Source: Chloroflexota bacterium
GTDB lineage: Bacteria > Chloroflexota > Limnocylindria > Limnocylindrales > CSP1-4
Direction: 5' to 3'
NCBI GenBank assembly: GCA_013695255.1
Contig: JACDAV010000049.1
Location: forward strand, 1-14,274
DNA: 14,274 bases
Position 1 is the first letter of the stretch; every line of letters starts with the position of its first letter. Of this stretch, positions 1 to 8,295 are shown one piece after another. A program made the position numbers and the translations under genes. A model generated the notes under the pieces. It made no database searches. It was not told the origin of the DNA and was given only the letters and a program-made list of their open reading frames with translations.

Positions 1-521
1 GCGTAATGGCAGGCGCTGAGGCCGGTCTGGCAGTACCAGCTGGCCACGCCGGATACGCGATTGCCGGCTGCCGGCTGCGGGGGCGGGGCGGGGGCGACGG
101 TCCGCGCCGGCGCAGCCGCGGTCCCTCCGCTGGGTCGCGCCGGCGCGGGCTGTGGCTGGGCCGTGGGTCGTGGCGTCGGGGGTGCGACCGCGATCACCTT
201 GACGGCCTGCGGCAGATCCGGTTCCGGGCGCGGCGCGAACGAGGGGTTGCCGAGCGCGAAGTCCGGCACGGGCTCGAGGGCAATTGCCGGCCGGGACGTC
301 GGCACGGGGAGGGCCTGGCGCCCCACGGGATCGGGCGGGACCACGCGGGTCAGCAGCTGCGGATCGACGACGGTGACGACCGTGACCGGGGCGCGCCCGA
401 CCGCGACGGTGGCTCCGAGGGCTGTTGCGATCGCCAGGAAGAGGACGGCTGCCGCCGCCCGCAGGGGGGCGGTTCGGCTTCGTGGAGCGAATGCTCCCGC
501 CGAACCGCGGGGGATGGGCAC
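1..521 (-). CDS. RlpA-like exported protein, C-terminus cut by window edge
   Basis: Read on the minus strand, this frame is open from a GTG at 521 (a stop lies two codons upstream, at 527-525) to the left edge, so about 173 codons are visible. It opens with a basic stretch and a hydrophobic segment (AAAAVLFLAIATALGATVAVG, about residues 23-42), read as a signal peptide or anchor. A long Pro/Ala/Val-rich linker follows, and the last visible residues, SGVASWYCQTGLSACHY, match the beginning of an RlpA-type double-psi beta-barrel. The catalytic His and Asp would lie off the window. RlpA proteins act on peptidoglycan in the envelope. The architecture, including a GNP...PTPRPTAQP linker motif, resembles the complete paralogue at 8478-9233. 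I saw no clear -10 box or ribosome site for the GTG, so the exact start is uncertain. Confidence 0.72.
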   Translation of the reverse strand, partial: MPIPRGSAGAFAPRSRTAPLRAAAAVLFLAIATALGATVAVGRAPVTVVTVVDPQLLTRVVPPDPVGRQALPVPTSRPAIALEPVPDFALGNPSFAPRPEPDLPQAVKVIAVAPPTPRPTAQPQPAPARPSGGTAAAPARTVAPAPPPQPAAGNRVSGVASWYCQTGLSACHY

Positions 522-717
522 GGCTCAAGGGTGCGCCGATGGACTCGCGCAGGCGTGGGAGCTCGGACGGCCCGGCTTGCAGCGGCATGACAGTCGACCG
601 GACCGCCCCGATCCGCACCCCAGGGGCCAGGTGAGCCAGCGCGCAGCACGGAGCACCGCCCTGGAGGGAGCGCGGCCCGCTCGGTCAGCGCCCGGCGGTC
701 GCGGCCCCCGGACGGAC

Positions 718-723
718 TACACT
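718..723 (+). promoter_or_regulatory. -10 box of a leaderless promoter for the NuoE-F gene
   Basis: TACACT matches TATAAT at four of six positions and ends 8 nt before the ATG at 732, so transcription would begin at or next to the start codon. There is no Shine-Dalgarno sequence in between and no convincing -35. The rest of the 210-bp gap 522-731 shows nothing else that I recognise. Confidence 0.55.
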
Positions 724-731
724 CGGACCGG

Positions 732-2605
<1,874 letters not shown>

Positions 2606-2609
<4 letters not shown>

Positions 2610-3682
2610 CGGACGGCCTCAGCCAGGACCGGGACCCGGCGCCGGACGTCCGGGTGCCCGCCGCCGACACCGCTCCCGCCGCCCAGCCGACCAGCGAGAT
2701 CGTGCTCAAGCCGGCCGCCCGCCCGTCGCGGATCCCGCGGCCGCCGGCCGAGCCCGTGCGCGCCCCGGTCGAGGTGACGATCGACGGGGTGGCGCTCGTC
2801 GTGCCGCAGGGCTCCACGATCCTCGACGCGTGCCGGGCCGAGGGCATCGACACGCCCACCCTGTGCTACCTCGAGAACCTCACGCCGGTCAACGTGTGCC
2901 GCGTCTGCGTGGTCGAGGTGACCGGCGCCCGCGTGCTCGTCCCCGCATGCTCCCGCCGGGTGGAGCCCGGGATGGAGATCCAGACCGATTCCGAGCGCGT
3001 CCGCCACTCCCGCCGGATGGTGCTCGAGTTCCTCGGCTCGTCCGTCGACCTCTCGACCGCGCCGGCGGCCCGGGGCTACATCGAGCGCTACGCCGCGGAG
3101 CCCGGCCGCTACGGTCCGCCGGCCGAGCCCGCGGCGCCGGGCAAGCGCGACGACCGCGAGCCCGGTCACCACCACGCCCCATCCGGGTCGACGGCGGAGA
3201 ACGTCTTCCAGCCGGTCAAGGTCGACAACAACCTGTACGTCCGGGACTACTCGAAGTGCATCCTCTGCTACAAGTGCGTCGAGGCCTGCGGCGAGGACGC
3301 CCAGAACACCTTCGCGATCGCGATCGCCGGCCGCGGCTTCGACGCCCGCGTATCGACCGAGCAGGACGTCGTCCTGCCGGAATCGGCGTGCGTCTACTGC
3401 GGCAACTGCATCGGCGTGTGCCCGACCGGCGCGCTGATGTTCTCGTCCGAGTTCGAGATGCGCGCCGCCGGAACGTGGGACGAGTCGGTCCAGACCGTGA
3501 CCGACACGATCTGCCCGTACTGCGGCGTCGGCTGCACGCTCAGCCTGCACGTCCAGGACAACGAGATCGTCAAGGTCACATCGCCGCTCGACTCGTCGAT
3601 CACCGAGGGCCACCTGTGCGTGAAGGGCCGGTTCGGGTTCGAGTTCGTCCAGAGCCGCGGGGAGCCGCAGCCAGACGCCTGA
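2606..3682 (+). CDS. Formate dehydrogenase alpha-type Fe-S protein lacking the catalytic molybdopterin domain
   Basis: The product is 358 residues; full alpha subunits of NAD-linked formate dehydrogenases are about 900-1000. After a Pro/Ala-rich leader (1-52) comes a NuoG/FdhA-type [2Fe-2S] ferredoxin domain with C87, C98, C101 and C115. The usual His-Cys [4Fe-4S] motif that follows is not visible near 140-200. Two ferredoxin clusters follow: C218, C221, C224, C228 (CILCYKCVEAC) and C262, C265, C268, C272 (CVYCGNCIGVC). The protein then enters the Fe4S4 segment of bis-MGD oxidoreductases (CPYCGVGC, C303, C306, C310, then C338 in GHLCVKGRFGFEF) and stops about 20 residues later. No active-site Cys/Sec or cofactor-binding domain exists in this frame or before fdhD. 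The ATG overlaps the stop of the NuoE-F gene. It probably relays electrons to that protein. Whether it is a genuine short subunit or a truncated gene cannot be told from this window. Confidence 0.88.
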
Positions 3683-3693
3683 CCCGAGCGCGC

Positions 3694-3714
3694 GCTGCCC
3701 GCGAGATCGGCAGC
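3694..3714. terminator. Hairpin between convergent Fe-S gene and fdhD
   Basis: GCTGCC (3694-3699) and GGCAGC (3709-3714) can form a six-pair stem with a 9-nt loop. It lies inside the 39-bp gap between two converging genes, where a two-way terminator is expected. There is no T-tract on either side, so the call rests on position and symmetry. Confidence 0.4.
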
Positions 3715-3721
3715 ACGTCGG

Positions 3722-4582
3722 TCAGTCGGACGCGAGAAGGTCCCGCAGGTCGACCCGCGCGTCGTGCGCGTAGACGTTGAACCCATCGCCGCGCAGGAAG
3801 CCGACCAGCGTCACGCCGAGCCGATCGGCGGCCTCGACGGCGAGGTCCGACGGCGCGGACACGGCGCACAGGACGGGGATGCCCGCCACGGCCGCCTTCT
3901 GGACGATCTCGAAGCTCACCCGTCCGCTGACCATGAGGATCCGGTCGTGGAGCGGGCCGGCACCGGCGAGCACCTGCGACCCCACCAGCTTGTCCAGCGC
4001 GTTGTGCCTGCCGACGTCCTCGCGCACGGCGACCACGGCGCCCGACGACGTGAAGAGGCCGGCCGCATGCAGGCCGCCGGTGGTCTCGAAGACAGCCTGG
4101 GCCGCCCGAAGGCGGTCCGGGAGCAGGAGGATGGTCTCCCGGCTGACGGCGAGCCCGGCCGGGATGGGATCGCAGCGGACCTCCACCTCGTCGAGCGACG
4201 CCTTGCCACAGATGCCGCAGGACGCCGTGGCGACGAAGTGACGTTCGGCGATCCGCGACGCATCGAACGGTTCGTCGAGCCGCACGATGACCGTGTCGTC
4301 CGGCTGGCTGAGCAGGGCCGGATCGCCGAATTCGACGCCGACCACCTCGGGGCCACGGATGAGGCCCTCCGTTCGGAGGAACCCGACCGCCAGCTCCTCC
4401 TCGCCGCCAGGCGTCCGCATCGTGACCGCGACCGCGACCGGATCCTGGCCGGGACCGGCCGCCCGGATCTCGAGCGGCTCCTCGCCCACCACCGTGTCCG
4501 CACGGACCTCCAGCTCGCGGCCGCGCACCGCCACCACGCGCGTCGACGACACGTGACGGACGGGCAGCTCGGGGACGGACAT
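3722..4582 (-). CDS. fdhD: Formate dehydrogenase accessory sulfurtransferase FdhD
   Basis: The 286-residue protein is FdhD, which passes sulfur from IscS to the bis-MGD cofactor of formate dehydrogenases; without it the catalytic subunit is inactive. The family's sulfur-carrying CxxC is present as C122/C125 in TASCGICGK. Other hallmarks are TPGGEEELAVGFLRTEGL (57-74), REDVGRHNALDK (187-198), MVSGRVSFEIVQKA (217-230) and FLRGDGFNVYA (262-272). The length is normal for the family. I chose the ATG at 4582 (MSVPELPV); the frame also has ATGs at 4600 and 4597, but 4582 fits a symmetric promoter shared with the divergent gene. Together with the converging NuoE-F and Fe-S genes, it supports a formate dehydrogenase in this organism. 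Confidence 0.95.
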   Translation of the reverse strand: MSVPELPVRHVSSTRVVAVRGRELEVRADTVVGEEPLEIRAAGPGQDPVAVAVTMRTPGGEEELAVGFLRTEGLIRGPEVVGVEFGDPALLSQPDDTVIVRLDEPFDASRIAERHFVATASCGICGKASLDEVEVRCDPIPAGLAVSRETILLLPDRLRAAQAVFETTGGLHAAGLFTSSGAVVAVREDVGRHNALDKLVGSQVLAGAGPLHDRILMVSGRVSFEIVQKAAVAGIPVLCAVSAPSDLAVEAADRLGVTLVGFLRGDGFNVYAHDARVDLRDLLASD

Positions 4583-4606
4583 GCACGCACGATGCATCAT
4601 CCGGCC
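4583..4606. promoter_or_regulatory. Symmetric divergent promoter of fdhD and the F420/PPOX gene
   Basis: Only 24 bp separate the two start codons. In the middle lies a near-perfect dyad, ACGATGCATCAT (4589-4600; core GATGCATC is exact), centred at 4594.5. The first bases of the minus ATG (4582) and plus ATG (4607) are each 12.5 nt from this axis. Reading outwards, each strand presents a weak -10-like hexamer, CATCAT on plus and CATCGT on minus, followed by exactly 6 nt and the ATG. This suggests one bidirectional, leaderless promoter, or a palindromic operator over it. No -35 box was evident. Confidence 0.45.
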
Positions 4607-5089
4607 ATGACGCGCGAGCCGATCCTGACCGACCTCGAGCGCCGCTTCCTCGCGGACGCCCGCCGGGCGGTGCTCGCAACCACCGACCCGGCCGGCCGGC
4701 CGCGGCTCGTGCCGATCTGCCACGTCCTCGCCGCCACCGACGACGGGCACGGCCGGCCGCGGCTCTACACGCCGATCGACGACAAGCCGAAGGCGTCGCC
4801 TGATCCGCGGGCGCTGGCTCGGGTCCGCGATCTCCTGGCCGTTCCGGACGCGGTCGTCCTGGTCGACCGCTGGGCGGAGGACTGGACGCAGCTGGGCTGG
4901 CTCCGGGTCTACGGCCGGGCGAAGCTCCTCGAGCCCCAGCCGCCGGAGCGAGAGGAGCGTGGGGAGCACGCCGCGGCGGTCGCGGCGCTGCGGGCGAAGT
5001 ACCCCCAGTATCGGGAGCATCGGCTCGACGTCCGGCCGATCATCCGGATCACGCTCGATGCGGCGAAGAGCTGGGGCAGCCTCGCGTGA
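4607..5089 (+). CDS. PPOX-class, probable F420-dependent oxidoreductase, Rv0121-like
   Basis: This 160-residue protein has the split-barrel flavin-binding fold of the pyridoxamine-phosphate-oxidase-like family and resembles the Mycobacterium Rv0121 subgroup (TIGR03668 type). Recognisable elements are the N-terminal helix and first strands (FLADARRAVLATTDPAGRPRLVPICHVL, given by positions 14-41), YTPIDDKPK (54-62), the strand VVLVDRWAEDW (83-93) and LGWLRVYGRAKLLE (96-109). Members are thought to bind deazaflavin F420 or FMN and reduce small substrates; the substrate here is unknown. The ATG is 24 bp from the divergent fdhD start. The last codon overlaps a GTG that opens a lipoprotein-like reading frame. 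The cofactor assignment comes from family resemblance, not from residues I can verify. Confidence 0.82.
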   Translation: MTREPILTDLERRFLADARRAVLATTDPAGRPRLVPICHVLAATDDGHGRPRLYTPIDDKPKASPDPRALARVRDLLAVPDAVVLVDRWAEDWTQLGWLRVYGRAKLLEPQPPEREERGEHAAAVAALRAKYPQYREHRLDVRPIIRITLDAAKSWGSLA

Positions 5090-5251
5090 GGCTGGCGACG
5101 ATCCTGATCGCCACGGCACTCGTGATCGCTGGCTGCCGGCTGACCGTGGACGACCCGGGGCGGCGACCGCTTCGCGCCATGCCACGCGGCCGTCAGGCGG
5201 CTGGCGCGGTCGGATCAGACGCTGGTCGTGGCCGGGAACGACCCGACCCCG
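5086..5251 (+). pseudogene. Possible frameshifted lipoprotein gene remnant
   Basis: A GTG at 5086 overlaps the stop of the F420/PPOX gene (GTGA) and begins an excellent lipoprotein signal: a short basic N-terminus, ATILIATALVIAGC with the lipobox cysteine at residue 17, then RLTVDDPG. After about residue 25 this frame becomes Arg-rich and unconvincing. The next frame over then reads protein-like, as DRFAPCHAAVRRLA and SDQTLVVAGNDPTP (about 5166-5251). A +1 shift near 5160 would join the two. The tail runs into the antisense DUF2277 gene. It may be a decayed lipoprotein gene, a sequencing error in a short real one, or a chance signal-like stretch. I cannot name a family. Confidence 0.3.
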
Positions 5252-5474
5252 GCATCCAGCGGTCCGGACCCTCCTCGACCGCGACGCCGAGCTCCTCGAG
5301 GAGCCGCCGGCTGTTGGCTGCGACATCACGGACCGCGGCCTCGAACGCCTCGGCGTTGCGCGCGGACGGGGCCCGATAGCCGCTCAGCTTGCGGACGAAC
5401 TGAAGGGCGGCCGCCTCGATCTCACCCGTGGTGGCCGCTTCGGGACGACGGAGCTGCTTGATGCTTCGGCACAT
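5193..5474 (-). CDS. DUF2277 family small protein
   Basis: The 93-residue product matches the DUF2277 family: MCRSIKQLR at the very start, then EIEAAALQFVRKLSGYRAPS (18-37), a conserved Asn (N40), AF..AV..V and an RRLLEEL helix near 57-62. Its function is unknown; it is small, soluble and mostly helical by appearance. The ATG start is supported by the family-typical MCRSIK opening and by a TACCGT box 6 nt upstream. Residues after about 70 (GPDRWMPG onward) are low-complexity and look like read-through beyond the family core, over the decayed lipoprotein region. It diverges from the alpha/beta hydrolase with 18 bp between start codons. Confidence 0.85.
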   Translation of the reverse strand: MCRSIKQLRRPEAATTGEIEAAALQFVRKLSGYRAPSARNAEAFEAAVRDVAANSRRLLEELGVAVEEGPDRWMPGSGRSRPRPASDPTAPAA

Positions 5475-5492
5475 GACGCTACGGTAGGGCTC
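5458..5492. promoter_or_regulatory. Shared divergent promoter of DUF2277 and alpha/beta hydrolase
   Basis: CTACGGTAG (5479-5487) is a palindrome apart from its central base. On plus it gives the -10 TACGGT (5480-5485), 7 nt before the ATG at 5493, with a TTGATG -35 (5458-5463) at a 16-nt spacing. On minus it gives TACCGT (5486-5481), 6 nt before the ATG at 5474. Both transcripts would be leaderless, and RNA polymerase bound in one direction would occlude the other. Confidence 0.6.
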
Positions 5493-6572
5493 ATGTCACG
5501 ACCGCGCCAGCGTCTCGTGCGGTTCGCGCTCGCCGTGGTGGCTGGTCTGCTGCTGGCCGTCGCCATCGATGTCCTTCGCGTTGGCGGTCCGGGACTGTGG
5601 CTGGCGCGCCACGGCCTGCCGCCGCCATACCTCCCGCGGGGCGAACGGATCACGGTCGGCGAGGGCGCCTTCTATCTCGACTGTCGGGGCGAGGGTGCCC
5701 CGACCGTCGTGCTCGAGGCGGGAGCGGGCGGCGGCGCCGGCTCGTGGAGCGCGGTGCTCGACGAGATCGCGGCCACGACCCGGACCTGCGCCTACGATCG
5801 GGCCGGGCTCGGCTCCAGCGACCCACGCGGCCGGCGGTCGCTGGCCGAGGCCGCTGCTGACCTTCGCCGGCTGCTCGACACGGCCGGCGAACGACCGCCG
5901 TTCGTCCTGGTCGGCCATTCGCTCGGCGGTGCCTACGCCCGCGTCTTCGCCTCCGACCATCGAGCCGATACGCGGGCCGTCGTGCTGCTCGACTCGTTCG
6001 AGCCGGACCTGGAAACCTCGCTGATCCACCCGCTGCTGGGCGATCTCCGGCCCGAGTACGAAGCGCGCCTCGATGGCCTGCGGGCCACGGTCGCCGACTG
6101 GGAAGCCCTCGACTGGACCGCCTCCGAGAGGCAGCTTCGGTCGTCGTCGATCGACGGCATCCGGGTCGCCGTGCTGGTCGCCCCGCGATACGAGCCGCGC
6201 CTCGACGAGGCGACGAACCGGGGGATTGCGGCCGCGTGGGAGCATGGGCTGCGGGCGCTTTCGCCCGGCAGCGTGACGTACGAGTACGCGTGGGGATCCG
6301 GGCACGTGATCCCCGTCGACCGACCGGACCTGGTCGTCCAGCTCGTGCGACGCGTGGTCGGCGAGGTCCGCGCCGGACCTCCAGCGCCGGCGGCCGAGCG
6401 GGCGGTCACCGGCCGGATATCCTCGATCCGATGGACCGCTGGCAGACGATCGTCGAGCCCTTTCGGATCCACTCCGTCGAGCCGATCCACCTCTCGACCG
6501 TGGCGGAGCGCGATCGAGCCCTCCGGGCAGCCGGCTGGAACCTGTTCAACCTCCACGCCCGCGACGTCCTGA
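5493..6572 (+). CDS. Alpha/beta-fold hydrolase with N-terminal membrane anchor
   Basis: The 359-residue protein starts with a basic stretch and a hydrophobic helix (FALAVVAGLLLAVAIDVL, 11-28), so it is probably anchored with its catalytic domain outside the cytoplasm. The alpha/beta-hydrolase core shows VVLEAGAGGGAGSW (72-85, oxyanion region), YDRAGLGSSD (101-110), the nucleophile elbow GHSLGG with S143, and a C-terminal GSGHVIPVDRPD carrying the likely catalytic H271; the acid is not certain. The substrate is unknown. The recognisable fold ends near residue 295. The last 47 codons overlap tryptophanase in a different frame and are Ser/Arg/Thr-rich without family character, so the C-terminus may be non-functional read-through. 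The start is fixed by a -10 box 7 nt upstream; longer upstream reading frames are antisense to DUF2277. Confidence 0.87.
   Translation: MSRPRQRLVRFALAVVAGLLLAVAIDVLRVGGPGLWLARHGLPPPYLPRGERITVGEGAFYLDCRGEGAPTVVLEAGAGGGAGSWSAVLDEIAATTRTCAYDRAGLGSSDPRGRRSLAEAAADLRRLLDTAGERPPFVLVGHSLGGAYARVFASDHRADTRAVVLLDSFEPDLETSLIHPLLGDLRPEYEARLDGLRATVADWEALDWTASERQLRSSSIDGIRVAVLVAPRYEPRLDEATNRGIAAAWEHGLRALSPGSVTYEYAWGSGHVIPVDRPDLVVQLVRRVVGEVRAGPPAPAAERAVTGRISSIRWTAGRRSSSPFGSTPSSRSTSRPWRSAIEPSGQPAGTCSTSTPATS
6418..6423 (+). promoter_or_regulatory. -10 box of a leaderless tryptophanase promoter
   Basis: TATCCT matches TATAAT at four of six positions and ends 7 nt before the ATG at 6431. It lies within the 3' part of the hydrolase gene, giving tryptophanase its own promoter as well as possible read-through from upstream. 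No ribosome binding site precedes the ATG and there is no TnaC-like leader peptide. Confidence 0.5.
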
Positions 6573-7807
6573 TCGACCTGCTCACCGACAGCGGCACCGG
6601 CGCAATGTCGCGTGACCAGTGGGCCGCCATCCAGCACGGCGATGAATCCTACGCGGGCTCGCCCTCCTGGTACGCGTTCCTCGAGAGCGTCCAGGCCCTG
6701 TTCCCGTTCCGTCACGTCATCCCCACGCACCAGGGCCGGGCGGCGGAGAAGATCCTGTTCTCGACGATCGGCGGGCCGGGCCGGGTCATCCCGAACAACA
6801 CCCACTTCGACACGACGCGGGCGAACGTCGAGTTCAGCGGCGCGGAAGCGGTCGACCTCGTCATCCCCGAGGGCCGCGTGCCCTCCGCCCTTCACCCGTT
6901 CAAGGGCAACCTCGACGTCGCCGCGCTCGAGCGCCTGCTGGCAGCGCGCGGGGACGACGTGCCGGTCGTGTTCGTGACGATCACCAACAACTTCGGCGGC
7001 GGGCAGCCCGTCTCGCTCGGGAATCTGCACGCGGTGCGCGCGGTCTGCGATCGGTACGCCAAGCCGCTCTTCCTCGACGCTTGCCGGTTCGCCGAGAACG
7101 CCTGGTTCATCCGCGAGCGCGAGCCCGGCCAGTCGGGCCGGCCGATTCCGGAGATCGTCCGCGAGATCGCGTCGCTGGCCGACGGAATGACGATGTCCGC
7201 CAAGAAGGATGGCCTGGCCAACATCGGCGGCTGGCCGGCGATGAACGACGACGTCCTGGCCGAGCAGTGCCGAAACATCCTCATCCTTACCGAGGGCTTC
7301 GTGACCTACGGCGGCCTGGCCGGCCGGGACCTCGAGGCGATCGCGCAGGGGCTCCGTGAGGTGGTCGACGAGGACTACCTGCGCTACCGGATCCGTTCGA
7401 CCGCCTATCTCGGCGAGGCGCTCGACGCAGCCGGCATCCCGGTCGTCAAGCCGTTCGGTGGGCACGCCATCTACCTCGATGCCCGAGCCCTGTTGCCCCA
7501 CGTCCCGCCGCTCGCCTATCCGGGACAGGCCCTGGCCGTGGCGCTCTACCGCGAGGGCGGGATCCGCGGCTGCGAGATCGGCACGGTCATGTTCGGCCGC
7601 CGCCCGGATGGCCGCGAGGAGCCGGCCGCGATGGACCTCGTCCGGCTCGCGATCCCGCGCCGGACGTATACCCAGTCGCACATCGACTACGTCATCGAGG
7701 TGGTGCGGTGGGTCGCTGAGCGGGCGGGCGAGCTCCGCGGCTTGCGAATCGTGCAGCAGCCGGCGGTGTTGCGGCATTTCGGCGCTCGCTTCGAGCCGCT
7801 GCCGTGA
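6431..7807 (+). CDS. tnaA: Tryptophanase (tryptophan indole-lyase), PLP-dependent
   Basis: The 458-residue protein aligns end to end with the beta-eliminating lyases tryptophanase and tyrosine phenol-lyase: LIDLLTDSGTGAMS (48-60), the PTHQGR phosphate-binding turn (98-103), TNNFGGGQPVSLGNL (185-199), and the PLP lysine in MSAKKDG (K259 by comparison). Residues that separate the two enzymes favour tryptophanase: FDTT (D127), where the phenol-lyase has Thr; CEIG (I383 region), where it has its tyrosine-binding Arg; and LRHF (H449), where it has Phe. The enzyme splits tryptophan to indole, pyruvate and ammonia in the cytoplasm. A -10 box lies 7 nt before the ATG. The stop overlaps the cupin GTG. 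There is no tryptophan permease or TnaC leader nearby. The first 142 nt overlap the hydrolase gene. Confidence 0.93.
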   Translation: MDRWQTIVEPFRIHSVEPIHLSTVAERDRALRAAGWNLFNLHARDVLIDLLTDSGTGAMSRDQWAAIQHGDESYAGSPSWYAFLESVQALFPFRHVIPTHQGRAAEKILFSTIGGPGRVIPNNTHFDTTRANVEFSGAEAVDLVIPEGRVPSALHPFKGNLDVAALERLLAARGDDVPVVFVTITNNFGGGQPVSLGNLHAVRAVCDRYAKPLFLDACRFAENAWFIREREPGQSGRPIPEIVREIASLADGMTMSAKKDGLANIGGWPAMNDDVLAEQCRNILILTEGFVTYGGLAGRDLEAIAQGLREVVDEDYLRYRIRSTAYLGEALDAAGIPVVKPFGGHAIYLDARALLPHVPPLAYPGQALAVALYREGGIRGCEIGTVMFGRRPDGREEPAAMDLVRLAIPRRTYTQSHIDYVIEVVRWVAERAGELRGLRIVQQPAVLRHFGARFEPLP

Positions 7808-8235
7808 TCGTCGCGGCGCGGGCCGTGATCGAGGCGCTGGGCATGCGGCCGCACCCGGAGGGCGGCTGGTACGTCGAGACCTGGCGGGCGCCGGCGGTGG
7901 CCAGCGAGCGGCCCGTGGCGAGCGCGATCCTGTTCCTCCTCGCGGCCGGCGAGCACTCGCACTGGCACCGGGTCGACGCCGCCGAGATCTGGCAGTGGTC
8001 CGGTGGTGGCGCGCTGGCGCTGCGGATCGCCCGCTCCGACGCCGGGCCGGTCGAGACGTGGCGGCTGGGCGGCGACGTGCTGGCCGGCGACAGGCCGCAG
8101 GTCTTGGTGCCGCCCGGCGCGTGGCAGGCGGCACAGCCGCTCGGCGAGTGGACGCTCGTCGGCTGCATCGTCGCGCCGGCGTTCAAGTTCGACGGCTTCG
8201 AGCTGGCTCCGGAGGGCTGGGACCCCGGGCGCTGA
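7804..8235 (+). CDS. DUF985 (Cupin_5) family protein
   Basis: This 143-residue single-domain beta-barrel protein belongs to the DUF985/Cupin_5 group. Typical motifs are LGMRPHPEGGWYVETWR (12-28), AILFLLAAGEHSHWHRVDA (41-59), EIWQWSGG (61-68), VPPGAWQAA (102-110) and VGCIVAPAFKFDGFEL (119-134). The His residues in HSHWH (51, 53 and 55 region) could bind a metal, but no reaction is established for the family. It starts at a GTG overlapping the tryptophanase stop (GTGA), which suggests translational coupling and a shared transcript. Whether it works with tryptophanase is unknown. Confidence 0.88.
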   Translation: MIVAARAVIEALGMRPHPEGGWYVETWRAPAVASERPVASAILFLLAAGEHSHWHRVDAAEIWQWSGGGALALRIARSDAGPVETWRLGGDVLAGDRPQVLVPPGAWQAAQPLGEWTLVGCIVAPAFKFDGFELAPEGWDPGR

Positions 8236-8276
8236 CCGCCAGTCGACGAGCCGGGCGTGGAACGGCCGATGAGCCG

Positions 8277-8295
8277 CCGTGCACCGCATGCACGG
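8277..8295. terminator. GC hairpin downstream of the cupin gene
   Basis: CCGTGCA (8277-8283) and TGCACGG (8289-8295) form a perfect seven-pair stem with loop CCGCA. It sits 41 nt after the cupin stop, in the gap between converging genes, so it may terminate the tnaA-cupin transcript. There is no T-tract. It is also the first unit of the GCATG repeat cluster. Confidence 0.4.

Noticed and set aside
3680..3721. TGA at the end of the Fe-S gene as a selenocysteine codon leading into a longer formate dehydrogenase
   Set aside because: The active-site Sec/Cys lies about 100 residues after the CPYCGVGC cluster, not about 50. The frame after the TGA is antisense to fdhD and shows no molybdopterin-domain motif.
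4583..5329. N-terminal extension of fdhD up to 5329
   Set aside because: It is antisense to the F420/PPOX gene, has no FdhD homology, and the family-length start at 4582 is supported by the shared promoter.
4959..5492. Upstream extension of the alpha/beta hydrolase frame from 4959
   Set aside because: It crosses the F420/PPOX gene end and DUF2277 in the wrong frame or strand; the ATG at 5493 begins the membrane anchor and has a -10 box.
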